Assembly (NCBI GenBank): GCA_017404265.1
Contig: JAFRCS010000006.1
Span: 189,502-253,501, forward strand
DNA from: Mogibacterium sp.
GTDB taxonomy: Bacteria; Bacillota; Clostridia; Peptostreptococcales; Anaerovoracaceae
Direction: 5' to 3'
DNA length: 64,000 nucleotides
Numbering within the stretch: position 1 is the stretch's first letter; every line of letters begins with the position of its first letter. This document shows, one piece after another, positions 1 through 8,717 of the stretch. The translations under genes and the position numbers were made by a program. A model generated the notes under the pieces. That model saw only the letters and a program-made list of their open reading frames with translations. It ran no database searches and was not told where the DNA came from.

Positions 1-585
1 TATATAGACGGACCTGAAGTCTCAGTCAACGCCTATATGCAGGACGGCAAAATGAAGTTTGCCCTCGTGAGCGACCGCTATGCGTTCGATGAACTTCCGG
101 GAGGTATAATCAAGGAGCACAGGGTACCGTCTTCCTTCGCAGATGAAAAGGCGCAGGCAAAGACCGTTGATCTTGCCGCCAGAGTCGCGGCAAAGATAGG
201 CATCAATAACGGCCCGTGCTATTTTCAGATAAAACTCAGGGACGGCAGAGAACCGGTGATAATAGAGGTAACACCGAGACTGGACGGCTGCCATATGTGG
301 AATCTGATAAAGCATTACTGCGGAGCCGATCTTCTGGATGCCTGCTTCAGACATCTCCTTGAAGGAGAATCAGTGCTTGATGAAGACTACTCATTTCCAA
401 AAGAAGAATACAGCCTTGAGTTCATGAGCAAGGAGCCGAATACGACATTCGCGGGGTCAGATTTCGACATTGAAGGAGCCGAGTATGTCTGCTACTACTA
501 CAACGATGGCGACAGGGTGCTCAGGATAAACGGCTACATGGAAAAGTGCGGATATGTCATCCGCAAAACGGGCAGAATACTATAA
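1..585 (+). CDS. ATP-grasp domain protein, C-terminal part (5' end outside window)
   Basis: The reading frame is open from the first base and stops at 583-585, so the N-terminus lies upstream of the window. The visible part carries the ATP-grasp C-lobe: a GPEVSVNAYM segment at the start and the metal/ATP-binding stretch IIEVTPRLDG, as in carbamoyl-phosphate-synthase-like ligases. Such enzymes join a carboxylate to an amine or thiol through an acyl phosphate. The next gene starts 18 bases on and encodes a CapK-like adenylate-forming enzyme, so both probably belong to the envelope glycan locus. A second, full-length ATP-grasp protein is at 23674-24885. The substrate cannot be told from the sequence. 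An in-frame ATG at 37 is inside the domain and is not a credible start. Confidence 0.8.
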   Translation, partial: YIDGPEVSVNAYMQDGKMKFALVSDRYAFDELPGGIIKEHRVPSSFADEKAQAKTVDLAARVAAKIGINNGPCYFQIKLRDGREPVIIEVTPRLDGCHMWNLIKHYCGADLLDACFRHLLEGESVLDEDYSFPKEEYSLEFMSKEPNTTFAGSDFDIEGAEYVCYYYNDGDRVLRINGYMEKCGYVIRKTGRIL

Positions 586-603
586 CTACGGAGGCATGCT
601 TAA

Positions 604-1911
604 ATGAGCATTCAGAAAAAACTCAAAAATGTATATACAGTATGGTACCTGCTGACGCTCAGAAGATCGTTTGACGGGGATCCTAAAAAGATAAAGGCCG
701 ATCAGAACCGCAAAGTGCACAGACTGATGAAGAGGGCTTACAGGATCCCGGTGTACAGGGAGAAATTTGAGCTTTCGGGAACGACTCCGGCTGACTATCA
801 TTCAGCAGAGGATCTCGTCAAATTCCCGACACTCACAAAACCTGAGCTCCGTCTCTGGATGCAGCAGGAATGGGACGATCATCCGGAAAAGCATGATGAT
901 ATCAACATCCTCAGCACAAGCGGATCATCCGGCACTCCGCTGAAGATGCTCTATACGCAGAAAGAACAGGCATGCAGTGATGCCAACTGGGCAAGAGCTC
1001 TGGCAGCGGCCGGATACAGACCGCTTCGCGGCAAAATGTATTCATTCTCGACAAGCCACAAGGGGCCGCGTAAAAAGGACAGAGACTCTATCATTCAGAA
1101 GTTTGGGCTTATGCGCCGCAAGGTCGTAGGCGAGGATCACATCGTCGGAGACGGCATCGCCGACCTTATAGCTGACATCAACGATTACAAGCCGGATCTT
1201 ATCTGTCTCAGACGCAACGTCATGGTCAGAATGGTCGCTTATGCTGAAGAGCACAACCTGAAAATATATAAACCGAAGTTCTATGCGCCTATCAGCGAAA
1301 TGGTCGATGATGTGACACGCAAGCTGCTGGCCAGAGCTCTCGGGCCGGGACTCATTGACGCATACGGAGTATCGGAGATGGGAAGCTTCATATATCAGTT
1401 CCCTGAGAAAGACTTCAGATACGTTGCCAATGATATCGCGGTCGCCAACGTATATAACGATAACAACGAGCTCGCCGATGACGGCCGTATAGTCGTCACG
1501 TCTCTCTACAAGCATACATATCCGCTGATCAACTACGAGACGCTCGATCTTGGCAAGTCATTTGTAAAGGACGGCATCCGTTACTTCACGGATATCGAGG
1601 GCCGCATGAACGATCTCGTCAAGCACGAGGGAGGTGCGGATTCATCAGCGCTCCAGCTGATGAGGATCGCGAATCACACGGTCGGACTCTCGCAGTTCCG
1701 GTTCATCGAGGAGACTTATCACGACATGAAGATCCAGCTCGTCTCCGATCCGTTCAACAAGACCATGACAAAAGAGCAGATAGAAGAGAGGTTCATCACA
1801 GAGGTCACCAAGCTCTACGGCGATGAATTCAGGATCACCATCGAGTGGCTCGACGAGCTGCCGCCGGAGAAGACGGGCAAGCAGAGATGCTTTGTCTGCA
1901 ATGTGAAATAA
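604..1911 (+). CDS. CapK/PaaK-like adenylate-forming enzyme
   Basis: This 435-residue protein resembles phenylacetate-CoA ligase and CapK proteins of capsule loci. The phosphate-binding loop STSGSSGTP is at residues 104-112, and the adenine-contact motif DAYGVSEMG lies near 255. The family activates a carboxylic acid as acyl-AMP; the CapK branch is found in polysaccharide clusters, where its substrate is mostly unknown. An AGGC-type ribosome site (ggaggc) precedes the ATG by 9 bases. It sits between an ATP-grasp gene and an epimerase gene, with 4 bases to the next start, so the three are probably co-transcribed. It is shorter than ordinary acyl-CoA synthetases, as expected for this family. 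Confidence 0.75.
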   Translation: MSIQKKLKNVYTVWYLLTLRRSFDGDPKKIKADQNRKVHRLMKRAYRIPVYREKFELSGTTPADYHSAEDLVKFPTLTKPELRLWMQQEWDDHPEKHDDINILSTSGSSGTPLKMLYTQKEQACSDANWARALAAAGYRPLRGKMYSFSTSHKGPRKKDRDSIIQKFGLMRRKVVGEDHIVGDGIADLIADINDYKPDLICLRRNVMVRMVAYAEEHNLKIYKPKFYAPISEMVDDVTRKLLARALGPGLIDAYGVSEMGSFIYQFPEKDFRYVANDIAVANVYNDNNELADDGRIVVTSLYKHTYPLINYETLDLGKSFVKDGIRYFTDIEGRMNDLVKHEGGADSSALQLMRIANHTVGLSQFRFIEETYHDMKIQLVSDPFNKTMTKEQIEERFITEVTKLYGDEFRITIEWLDELPPEKTGKQRCFVCNVK

Positions 1912-1915
1912 TAAT

Positions 1916-2818
1916 ATGAAGATAGCATTGACGGGAGCGAGCGGCTTCATAGGGACAGAGCTGCTTGTCGTAATGAATAGAAGAGATGACGTCAGTGTCA
2001 TCGCTCTCACAAGGGACGCTTCGGGATGTGAAGATACTGAACGATGCGAATGGCGCGGCACGGACTACTCGGAGGACAGCCTGAAGGAGGCGCTGAGAGG
2101 CGCAGACACGGTGATCCATCTGGCCGGTGTGCGCGGCACGGAAAACGACCCTGAAAAGTTTGCCGTCAATGAACAGATGACCGCGAACATTCTTGATGCC
2201 ACGGCGCACTGCGGCGCAAAGCGCATCGTTTTCGCTTCTACGATGTCAGTCTATAACGACGACGGACTGATCCCATGGAAAGAGGATGCCCCGCTGAAGG
2301 GACGTTCATGTTATGGGGATTCCAAGGCAGAATGTGAGAAACTGATAACAGACTTCGCAGAAAGGACAGGCATCACCTATGGTATCGTGCGCATAGCCCA
2401 GGTACTGGGCAAGGGTGAAAAACGCCGCGGTATGATGAATGTGTTCCTCGATACCGCACGTGACCACGGCACCATCAGGGTGATGGGCAAAAGCATCGCT
2501 AAAAAGCAGTACATATATGTAAAAGATCTTGCGGAGATCCTGATGATACTGGCCGCCGGCAACGAGAATTTAAGCGATGATGAAAATATCATCGTAAATG
2601 CCGGCATGCCTCAGGCATATACGAACCTCGAGGTAGCGCGTATAGTAAATGAGGTCTATAAAAATCCGGCTCCGATAGAATACGAAGATTCATATCCGGA
2701 AGCCGGGAGACCATTCCTGATGGATATAACAAGATTAAAAACTGCTTTAGGGTACGAGCCTCTTGATATGAGGGAAGCGGTTATGGCATTTAGAGATGCA
2801 GATACTCAGCCATATTGA
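1916..2818 (+). CDS. NAD(P)-dependent epimerase/dehydratase (extended SDR)
   Basis: The 300-residue protein starts with the Rossmann motif GASGFIG (residues 7-13) and has the SDR catalytic residues Tyr133 and Lys137 in YGDSK, with Ser/Thr near 108. The family epimerises or dehydrates nucleotide sugars. It follows the CapK-like gene by 4 bases, so it is probably translated from the same message. Its last 29 bases overlap the 3' end of the convergent decarboxylase gene (2790-3983), so the two operons are packed with no terminator between them. The sugar substrate is not determinable here. Confidence 0.8.
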   Translation: MKIALTGASGFIGTELLVVMNRRDDVSVIALTRDASGCEDTERCEWRGTDYSEDSLKEALRGADTVIHLAGVRGTENDPEKFAVNEQMTANILDATAHCGAKRIVFASTMSVYNDDGLIPWKEDAPLKGRSCYGDSKAECEKLITDFAERTGITYGIVRIAQVLGKGEKRRGMMNVFLDTARDHGTIRVMGKSIAKKQYIYVKDLAEILMILAAGNENLSDDENIIVNAGMPQAYTNLEVARIVNEVYKNPAPIEYEDSYPEAGRPFLMDITRLKTALGYEPLDMREAVMAFRDADTQPY

Positions 2819-3983
2819 AGCGTGCCGTCTCTATGCGGCTTCTCATGAGCCTGAGCTCGTTCCTTTCGTCAAGCATGTATACAGATGGAAGGTCTCTTGA
2901 AAGAAACATCGAGAAACCTTCATATACAGAATAGGCTCCGGTCCTGTAGAAGATGAGCCTGTCGCCTTCTTTAAGACCTGTGAACGCGGCACCTCTTGCA
3001 ATGACATCCGCCGTCGTGCACAGGCTTCCGCAGAGAGTCCATTTCTCTTCTTCTCCACCGGCCGATCCATCAGCAGGGATGTGTGTGATCACAGGTATCT
3101 GCATGCCCTGGATCTGACCGTCGTATTTCATTTGGTGCAGACCGCCGTCCAGTATGGCGTAGTGCGTGCCGTCGTTGAATTTGGTGTCCGCTACGGTGTT
3201 TACGAGCCATCCGCACGGAGCCGCGAAGAACCTGCCCATCTCGACTGTGAGATGGACTCTGTGCGACAATTCGCGTATGCAATCTGATATGTCGGAAAGA
3301 CGCGCGGCTTCCTTATCATCCGCGTCCGCGGCAAAATAGTCAACAGCAAGCCCCGTTCCGTACTCGATGCGCTCTGTAGTGAAACCGAGTTCTTCTTTCA
3401 GCCGGTCGATAAGCTTGTTGAGGCGCGCGATCTCCTTTATGATCTCTTTAGGTCTGGTCTTCTGTGTTCCCGTGAAATAGTGAATACCCTTTATATCCGT
3501 ACCAGGATACGAGTCTCTGTCCGCGATGACTCTGAAAACATCGCTTTTATCCATGCCGAACTGGCTTTCGCATGAAAGCCTGACCAGAACTTCAGCAGTG
3601 ATCCCCCTCTCCGACGCGGCCTTGCTGATATATCTCAGATGGTTTTCACTTTCAGCGGTTAGTATCCTCACGCCGTAGTCGATCGCCGTATTGACTTCCG
3701 CCTGTGATTTGTTGACGCCCGAGAATATGATCTTTGCGGGATCTATATCAAGAGCCCTGCAGATCTCAAGTTCGCCCGGGCTGCAGACCTCGATCTTTGA
3801 AAATTCCTCAGGCAAAACAGCGAGCAAAAAAGGATTTGCTTTTATTGAATAACAAATGTCAGTGTCTTCTCCGAAGGCTTCTTTTACCATCTTTGCTCTT
3901 GCGGCAAAGGCTTGCGCGGAGAAGACGTATGCAGGGGAAGCGACCTCCCCGAAGGCTTGTCTGAGTGCGGATTGCACGGTCAT
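2790..3983 (-). CDS. Fold-type III PLP decarboxylase, BtrK / exosortase-associated type
   Basis: This 397-residue enzyme has the alanine-racemase/diaminopimelate-decarboxylase fold. The PLP lysine is Lys48 (YSIKAN), the barrel motif HYFTGTQ is at 168-174, EMGR at 248-251 takes the place of EPGR, LCTTAD at 321-326 holds the catalytic Cys and Asp, and GAYSVYEG is at 349-356. From memory, true DAP decarboxylases read CES(G)D at the Cys site, while LCTxxD is seen in BtrK and in exosortase-associated decarboxylases that act beside an acyl ligase and carrier protein. The gene overlaps the carrier-protein gene by one base (TAATG). A carrier-bound amino acid is therefore the likely substrate; free DAP or ornithine is the alternative. 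The N-terminus could start at other codons, but this ATG fits the overlap. Confidence 0.8.
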   Translation of the reverse strand: MTVQSALRQAFGEVASPAYVFSAQAFAARAKMVKEAFGEDTDICYSIKANPFLLAVLPEEFSKIEVCSPGELEICRALDIDPAKIIFSGVNKSQAEVNTAIDYGVRILTAESENHLRYISKAASERGITAEVLVRLSCESQFGMDKSDVFRVIADRDSYPGTDIKGIHYFTGTQKTRPKEIIKEIARLNKLIDRLKEELGFTTERIEYGTGLAVDYFAADADDKEAARLSDISDCIRELSHRVHLTVEMGRFFAAPCGWLVNTVADTKFNDGTHYAILDGGLHQMKYDGQIQGMQIPVITHIPADGSAGGEEEKWTLCGSLCTTADVIARGAAFTGLKEGDRLIFYRTGAYSVYEGFSMFLSRDLPSVYMLDERNELRLMRSRIETARFNMAEYLHL

Positions 3984-4213
3984 TACTCCTCTTCCTGAAG
4001 TTTTTCGATCAGCGCGAGCATGGCCTCTGCCGAATTGAAATTCTCCGGTACGAGGTTGGCAGGCCTGATAGTGATATCGAATGCGTCGTTAAGATTGCCT
4101 ACCAGCGATATGATATCGAACGAATCGAGTATGCCGCCGGTAACAAGGGATTTCTCAGCTGCAAAGTCAACGTCAGGTCTGAGTTCTTCCAGGATCTCCA
4201 TCAATTCTTCCAT
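3983..4213 (-). CDS. Acyl/peptidyl carrier protein (DltC-like)
   Basis: This is a small acidic 76-residue carrier protein. Ser31 in ILDSFD is the expected phosphopantetheine site, with the usual DS context, and the length matches DltC and stand-alone ACPs. It lies between a DltA-like adenylation enzyme (25 bases upstream) and the decarboxylase, whose start codon overlaps its stop by one base. It most likely carries the residue activated by the ligase as a thioester for decarboxylation and for transfer by the MBOAT protein. It is unlikely to be the fatty-acid ACP, because no fatty-acid genes are near. Confidence 0.85.
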   Translation of the reverse strand: MEELMEILEELRPDVDFAAEKSLVTGGILDSFDIISLVGNLNDAFDITIRPANLVPENFNSAEAMLALIEKLQEEE

Positions 4214-4238
4214 TTTTGATTCCTCCAGTTCTGTTTTA

Positions 4239-5759
4239 TTATTTCATCATTTCTTTTAATTCACTCATCGCGATCTTGCCGTTAGGCAGATGAGGCATCT
4301 CATCGAGAGCCACCAGTTTGCGCGGTACCATAAAGGCCGGCATGTCCGCTCTGAATCTCAGTGTTATCTCTTTTGCGGTCGCAGGACCTGCATAGAACAG
4401 ATAGATCAGTTCACGTGCTTTGTCGTAGAGAGACGCGCATTCTGTGACGCCGTCTACGGTCAGAGCATACGCCTCGACTTCGGCGAGCTCGACTCTGTGG
4501 CCCATGTGCTTTATCTGCCTGTCCATGCGGCCGTGGAAGTACAGTTCGCCATCCTCTCCGATATGCCCGAGGTCGCCGCAGAGATATATCATCTCCGGAT
4601 AATCGTCATTCAGAGGATTCTGCATGAAGACCTTTTCGGTCTGCTCTTTTGATCTGTAATAACCTATCGCAAGGCATGGACCCTTGACGCATATCTGGCC
4701 GATCTCTCCGTCCGGAGTCTCGGACCACTCGCCGCTTTCTTCGTCATGCGTGAGCAGCAGTATCTGATAATGCTTATATGGCCTTCCGATAGGAAGCACG
4801 GTATCATCTGTGACAATGTCCTCGAGCACATAATATGTGCATGACGCGGTCGCTTCCGTAGGACCGTACTGGTTTATGAACGTCACATCCGGGAGATTTT
4901 GCTGCCAGACGCGAAGATACTTGTTTGATATGACCGAGCCGGAGAACACGATTCTTTTAAGATGCTCAGGCTTGCTTTCAGCAAATCCGCCAAGCTTTGC
5001 CGGGATCTCAAGACCCGCGCAGCTCCAGCACAGTGTAGTAACATTGTAGTCGTTGAGTGTCTTGAAAAGGGCGTCAGGCATAGCGAATTCGTTCTTCGGT
5101 ACCATAACGGTGCTCGCGCCTCTCATCAGAGGCAGGTACATATCCCTGATAGCCGCTATGTAGTCAAGAGGGGCCTGATTGCCAAGCACATCGCTCTCAT
5201 CAAGTCCAATGATCTCATCGAGGCCTTCGAGATAGCAGATCAGGGAACGGTGGGACGTGAGCACGCCCTTAGGCTTTCCTGTCGAACCCGAGGTAAAGAT
5301 CATATAGAGAGGAGAGGATTCGGTAACGGAAGCTTCTCTTGCCGCGACGAGATCTTCATCCACCGGATACGCGAGCAGATCTTCCATCAGAGCGATCTCA
5401 CAGTCTCCGGCAACGGCTTCAGCAGTCGCAAGATGCGCTTTATCGACGATGACTATCGCTGGCTCGGCTACGCTCATTATCTGCTCGAGCCTCTGGCGCG
5501 GCACTTCCGCGTCCATCGGAGCGTAAAAACAACCCGCGCGGGCCACACCCATGTAGCAGGCAGGCGTGAACACGTCGCGGCCGGACATGACGGCAACGGG
5601 ACGCTCAATGCCGGAGCGCTGCGCGACCCATGTCGCGACTGCCGCGGAATAACGTTCCACTTCTTCAAACGATACAGATTTTTCCGTGTCCGTATAGACG
5701 GTCCTGCTGCCATATGAAGCGGCTGAACGTCTTATCCAGTCAAATACCTGTGATGCCAT
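4239..5759 (-). CDS. DltA-like amino acid/acyl adenylation enzyme
   Basis: This 506-residue adenylate-forming ligase has all core motifs: A3 FTSGSTGKPKG (155-165), A5 NQYGPTEAT, A7 CGDLGHIGEDG, the hinge GRMDRQIKHMGHRVE, and the A10 lysine Lys495 in LPNGK. It loads its substrate on the carrier protein encoded just downstream. In the A4 region (residues 194-206) the chain reads NQAPLDYIAAIRD. DltA enzymes, as I recall them, have an FDLS Asp here that binds the alpha-amine of D-alanine; here that position is hydrophobic and an Asp sits two residues earlier. So I do not call it D-alanine ligase. The family could equally be the exosortase-associated acyl ligase. Confidence 0.85.
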   Translation of the reverse strand: MASQVFDWIRRSAASYGSRTVYTDTEKSVSFEEVERYSAAVATWVAQRSGIERPVAVMSGRDVFTPACYMGVARAGCFYAPMDAEVPRQRLEQIMSVAEPAIVIVDKAHLATAEAVAGDCEIALMEDLLAYPVDEDLVAAREASVTESSPLYMIFTSGSTGKPKGVLTSHRSLICYLEGLDEIIGLDESDVLGNQAPLDYIAAIRDMYLPLMRGASTVMVPKNEFAMPDALFKTLNDYNVTTLCWSCAGLEIPAKLGGFAESKPEHLKRIVFSGSVISNKYLRVWQQNLPDVTFINQYGPTEATASCTYYVLEDIVTDDTVLPIGRPYKHYQILLLTHDEESGEWSETPDGEIGQICVKGPCLAIGYYRSKEQTEKVFMQNPLNDDYPEMIYLCGDLGHIGEDGELYFHGRMDRQIKHMGHRVELAEVEAYALTVDGVTECASLYDKARELIYLFYAGPATAKEITLRFRADMPAFMVPRKLVALDEMPHLPNGKIAMSELKEMMK

Positions 5760-5805
5760 ATGTGTTCTCCTTTAACAATTAATAGAAACAGATATACGCG
5801 TATTA

Positions 5806-6972
5806 CTAGTCGTTCGCGCGTTCAGTTATCATTTCGAGCAGACGAGGGGAATCCGCGAGAGTCCTGACTTCACCGTTCGCGATCATCTCTTCCGCGATGT
5901 CGCACAGTATCTCGTAGTAGGCCGCAGCCTTGTCCCAGTCTTCACTGAGAGAGGCGTCGAGCTCTGAAGGCCCGATACCCATCTCGTCCTGTATGTATTT
6001 TCCAAGATATTCAGTGATCTTCTTCTGTCCGCGCACATTCGGATGGCTGCGGTTGTAATAATCGGTGGTCTCATCCAGACCTATATCGTAGAACGCTTTC
6101 TCAAGATCGAGGGTCGCGCACCCCTTGCTTTCCGCGAGTTCAAGGACGCTGTTCATGCGTTTGTTCGCATTGAAGTCCTTAGGGTAAAGCATCACGGAAG
6201 GATACTTCACAAAGAGTACCGGGATGCCCTCATCGCTGCAAAAATCGATGAAATCAGTAATGATCTCTTCAGTATTCTGGTCAAGCTCGATCTTGTCGGA
6301 TGAAAAACACTCTTCATCCAGCGGTTTGAACTCCTCCGCGTCTGTTATGGTCTCAACGCCTTTCAGCGGAGAAGGGCCATAACTGTCGATTGCCATTCTT
6401 TCCTGTATGCTCAGAAGGTTGGAAGGGACCTTCGTGTGGTACCTGATGAAAGGGAAAGCATAGCTCAGCGCGTCGCTTTCGTCCGACCGTACGCTCATTT
6501 CATATGCTGTTTCCATTCTCTCCGCGGAGAGAGGGGTGTAATTGCTGAGCATATAAAGCGGATACTTGCGGCTGCGGACCGTGTCGGCATCGTAGCCTCC
6601 GCCAAAGGTATCTATAGCGATGAGCTTTGGTTTCTGAGTCCAGAGAGCTTTCTTGACAGCCGGTTTCCACGCCGTGCATGATGAGCCGGCAATGACCAGC
6701 GGATACGATGTATAGCCGAATTTCCCGTACGCGTAGGCCGATGAGAAGCCTGAATATGACTGGCTCGATCCGAGAACCAGGACGTCTATACTGTTTTCAG
6801 GCTCCTTGCCGAACTGGATTATGCGTGTTACATCCGTGGTCATAGGAATGCAGAGGTAATACTGCATGAAAGAAACAGCCGAAAGTACTATAGCCAGCAA
6901 CGCTGCCACCGCTATAGTCCTTTTCAGATATTTTTTTCTGTTCGATTTTATTTCAGGCTTAGTTTCAGTCAT
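5806..6972 (-). CDS. Membrane-anchored SGNH/DltD-like protein
   Basis: The 388-residue protein has one N-terminal membrane segment (about residues 18-40) and an outside domain. GSSQS at 68-72 gives the block-I serine, and SHPN at 309-312 gives the His, with Asp residues just before it (DETTDYYNRS), as in SGNH hydrolase-like proteins. Such proteins partner MBOAT acyltransferases (DltD with DltB, AlgJ/AlgX with AlgI) and help hand the acyl group to a cell-surface polymer. The MBOAT gene ends 8 bases upstream. It is clearly divergent from classical DltD, so the call is by motifs and context. Confidence 0.75.
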   Translation of the reverse strand: MTETKPEIKSNRKKYLKRTIAVAALLAIVLSAVSFMQYYLCIPMTTDVTRIIQFGKEPENSIDVLVLGSSQSYSGFSSAYAYGKFGYTSYPLVIAGSSCTAWKPAVKKALWTQKPKLIAIDTFGGGYDADTVRSRKYPLYMLSNYTPLSAERMETAYEMSVRSDESDALSYAFPFIRYHTKVPSNLLSIQERMAIDSYGPSPLKGVETITDAEEFKPLDEECFSSDKIELDQNTEEIITDFIDFCSDEGIPVLFVKYPSVMLYPKDFNANKRMNSVLELAESKGCATLDLEKAFYDIGLDETTDYYNRSHPNVRGQKKITEYLGKYIQDEMGIGPSELDASLSEDWDKAAAYYEILCDIAEEMIANGEVRTLADSPRLLEMITERAND

Positions 6973-6980
6973 TTTTGTGA

Positions 6981-8621
6981 TTAGAACTGCATGTAAACGA
7001 ATTCAGCAGGGTCATACAAAGGCCCATATGTGCCAAGCACAAGCACCAGCATGATAAGGCCGAGAAGAGCCAGCCACTGTATGAATCCGCTGCGTCTCTC
7101 CAGAAGCTCCCCAGGAGTGTCCAGTGAAGTTATTTCGAGCCTTATGCTTATATACAGCAGGATCATCGCGCCAAGCATGATAGTCGCGTACTCGGTCTTA
7201 TAGAGCCCCAGAGTCTTGATCTGCTCCATGAAAACGCTTTTGTTCTGATCACTTATGATGAGTTTCATCATCTGTATGGCGTTAGTGAAATTATCCGCTA
7301 TGTCGAAAATGTAGCCTATGAGAACGATGACGAATGTCCTAAGCATCTGGAAAAGTTTCCACCATGCCGCCTCGCTGTTTATGTGCAGCGCATTGCGTGA
7401 TTTGTCATAGACCGGACCGAGCATCGCGGAGAGCATGATGATGAGACCGTTCCACACACCGAATCCAATGTATTTGCTATTGGCTCCATGCCATATACCG
7501 ACGCAGAGGAAAACTATGAACGATGCCATCGCGGTAGTGAAGACCTTTGAAAGGTGCTTGCCCGCGGCGGTCTTTCCGAATGATGATCCCGCGATCGCCG
7601 CGCTGATGCGTTTTGAGAGATCTGACATCGCGATAGGGTAGAAGACGTAGTTCTTCATCCACGCGCCGAGGGTAATGTGCCACCTGCGCCAGTACTCGCT
7701 TATGGACTTTGAGAAGTACGGCTGGCGGAAGTTGACCTCGAGTTCGATGCCCATGATCCTGCAGATACCCCGTGAGATATCGATGCCGCCCGAGAAGTCC
7801 GTATAGAGCTGAAGCGCGTAGAGGAGCGAAATGAACAGCACCATCGTTCCTCCGTAGCCTTCAAAATCAGCGGTGCCGTTCAGCCCGCCGTTTGCGTAAT
7901 AAGCCTTGATGCCTCTCCAGGCACAGTCGGCGATAACGAGTTTTTTGAACAGTCCCCAGAAAATGTTCATAACGCCCTGCTTGAAATTGATCCATTCAAG
8001 CTTGTGCTCTCCGATGAGCTGGCTGTGCAGCTTGTTATAAGAGCTGATAGGCCCCTGTATTATCTGTGGGAAGAAAGAGACGAATAGAGCGAACTTGAAT
8101 ATATTCCTTTCCGGCTCAACGGTCTCTCTGTATACGTCGATTAGATAGCCGGTGGCTATGAAGGTATAGAAGGACACGCCAAGCGGAAGAAGCAGGTGGA
8201 TCTGCGGCGCTTCGTCAGGCGATCCTCCAAGCAGCGACGCTATGCTGCCGGAAAAGAAATTGAAGTATTTAAGAAGGAAGAGTATGCCGAAATTCAGGAT
8301 GAGGCAGGCGGCGAGTACGCGGCGCCTTTTCTTTTGAGAAGCATCCTTGAAAGCTTTTTTCTCTTCTTTTGACCACTCGGCCTTGTGATTCTTTACCTCA
8401 GCTTTTGTATATTTGGAAATGTCGGCCATCTTAGTGGCAGCCAAATATATCGTGATTATGGTAACGAGAATGAATACCGTGTACTGAAAACTGTTATAGA
8501 CATAAAAAAAACTGCTCGCAATCAGAAGCACTACCCACTGGTATTGCTTCTTTGGAACAGCAAAATAAACGATACCCGTTATAATTGCAAAAGCCGCAAA
8601 CGGGAGAGATGTCAGTGCCAT
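6981..8621 (-). CDS. MBOAT family membrane O-acyltransferase (DltB/AlgI-like)
   Basis: This 546-residue polytopic protein carries the MBOAT signature: the motif with His315 (WRRWHITLGAWMKNYVFYP region) and the invariant His378 in GIWHGAN. These enzymes move an acyl group from a cytosolic thioester to an extracytoplasmic hydroxyl. Just downstream on the same strand are the SGNH partner, ligase, carrier protein and decarboxylase, which gives a complete dlt-like order. A charged loop rich in Lys (about 70-100) lies between the early membrane segments. The start ATG has a GAGGGGG site about 10 bases upstream, and a promoter-like pair is in the gap before it. Confidence 0.9.
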   Translation of the reverse strand: MALTSLPFAAFAIITGIVYFAVPKKQYQWVVLLIASSFFYVYNSFQYTVFILVTIITIYLAATKMADISKYTKAEVKNHKAEWSKEEKKAFKDASQKKRRRVLAACLILNFGILFLLKYFNFFSGSIASLLGGSPDEAPQIHLLLPLGVSFYTFIATGYLIDVYRETVEPERNIFKFALFVSFFPQIIQGPISSYNKLHSQLIGEHKLEWINFKQGVMNIFWGLFKKLVIADCAWRGIKAYYANGGLNGTADFEGYGGTMVLFISLLYALQLYTDFSGGIDISRGICRIMGIELEVNFRQPYFSKSISEYWRRWHITLGAWMKNYVFYPIAMSDLSKRISAAIAGSSFGKTAAGKHLSKVFTTAMASFIVFLCVGIWHGANSKYIGFGVWNGLIIMLSAMLGPVYDKSRNALHINSEAAWWKLFQMLRTFVIVLIGYIFDIADNFTNAIQMMKLIISDQNKSVFMEQIKTLGLYKTEYATIMLGAMILLYISIRLEITSLDTPGELLERRSGFIQWLALLGLIMLVLVLGTYGPLYDPAEFVYMQF

Positions 8622-8657
8622 TCAGTTATAGCCCCCTCAGTTTTATATTGCTTCAAT

Positions 8658-8684
8658 ATTATACTAAAACAGGCGTTTCTTCAA
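8658..8684 (-). promoter_or_regulatory. Possible promoter of the MBOAT-dlt-like genes
   Basis: On the minus strand there is a perfect TATAAT at 8658-8663 with TTGAAG at 8679-8684. The spacer is 15 bases, shorter than the ideal 17, so it may be weak. It would give the acylation genes a start separate from the glycosyltransferase. Confidence 0.35.
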
Positions 8685-8717
8685 GTTGATATGCGTTCCG
8701 GCCGTGTAAAGATAAAG

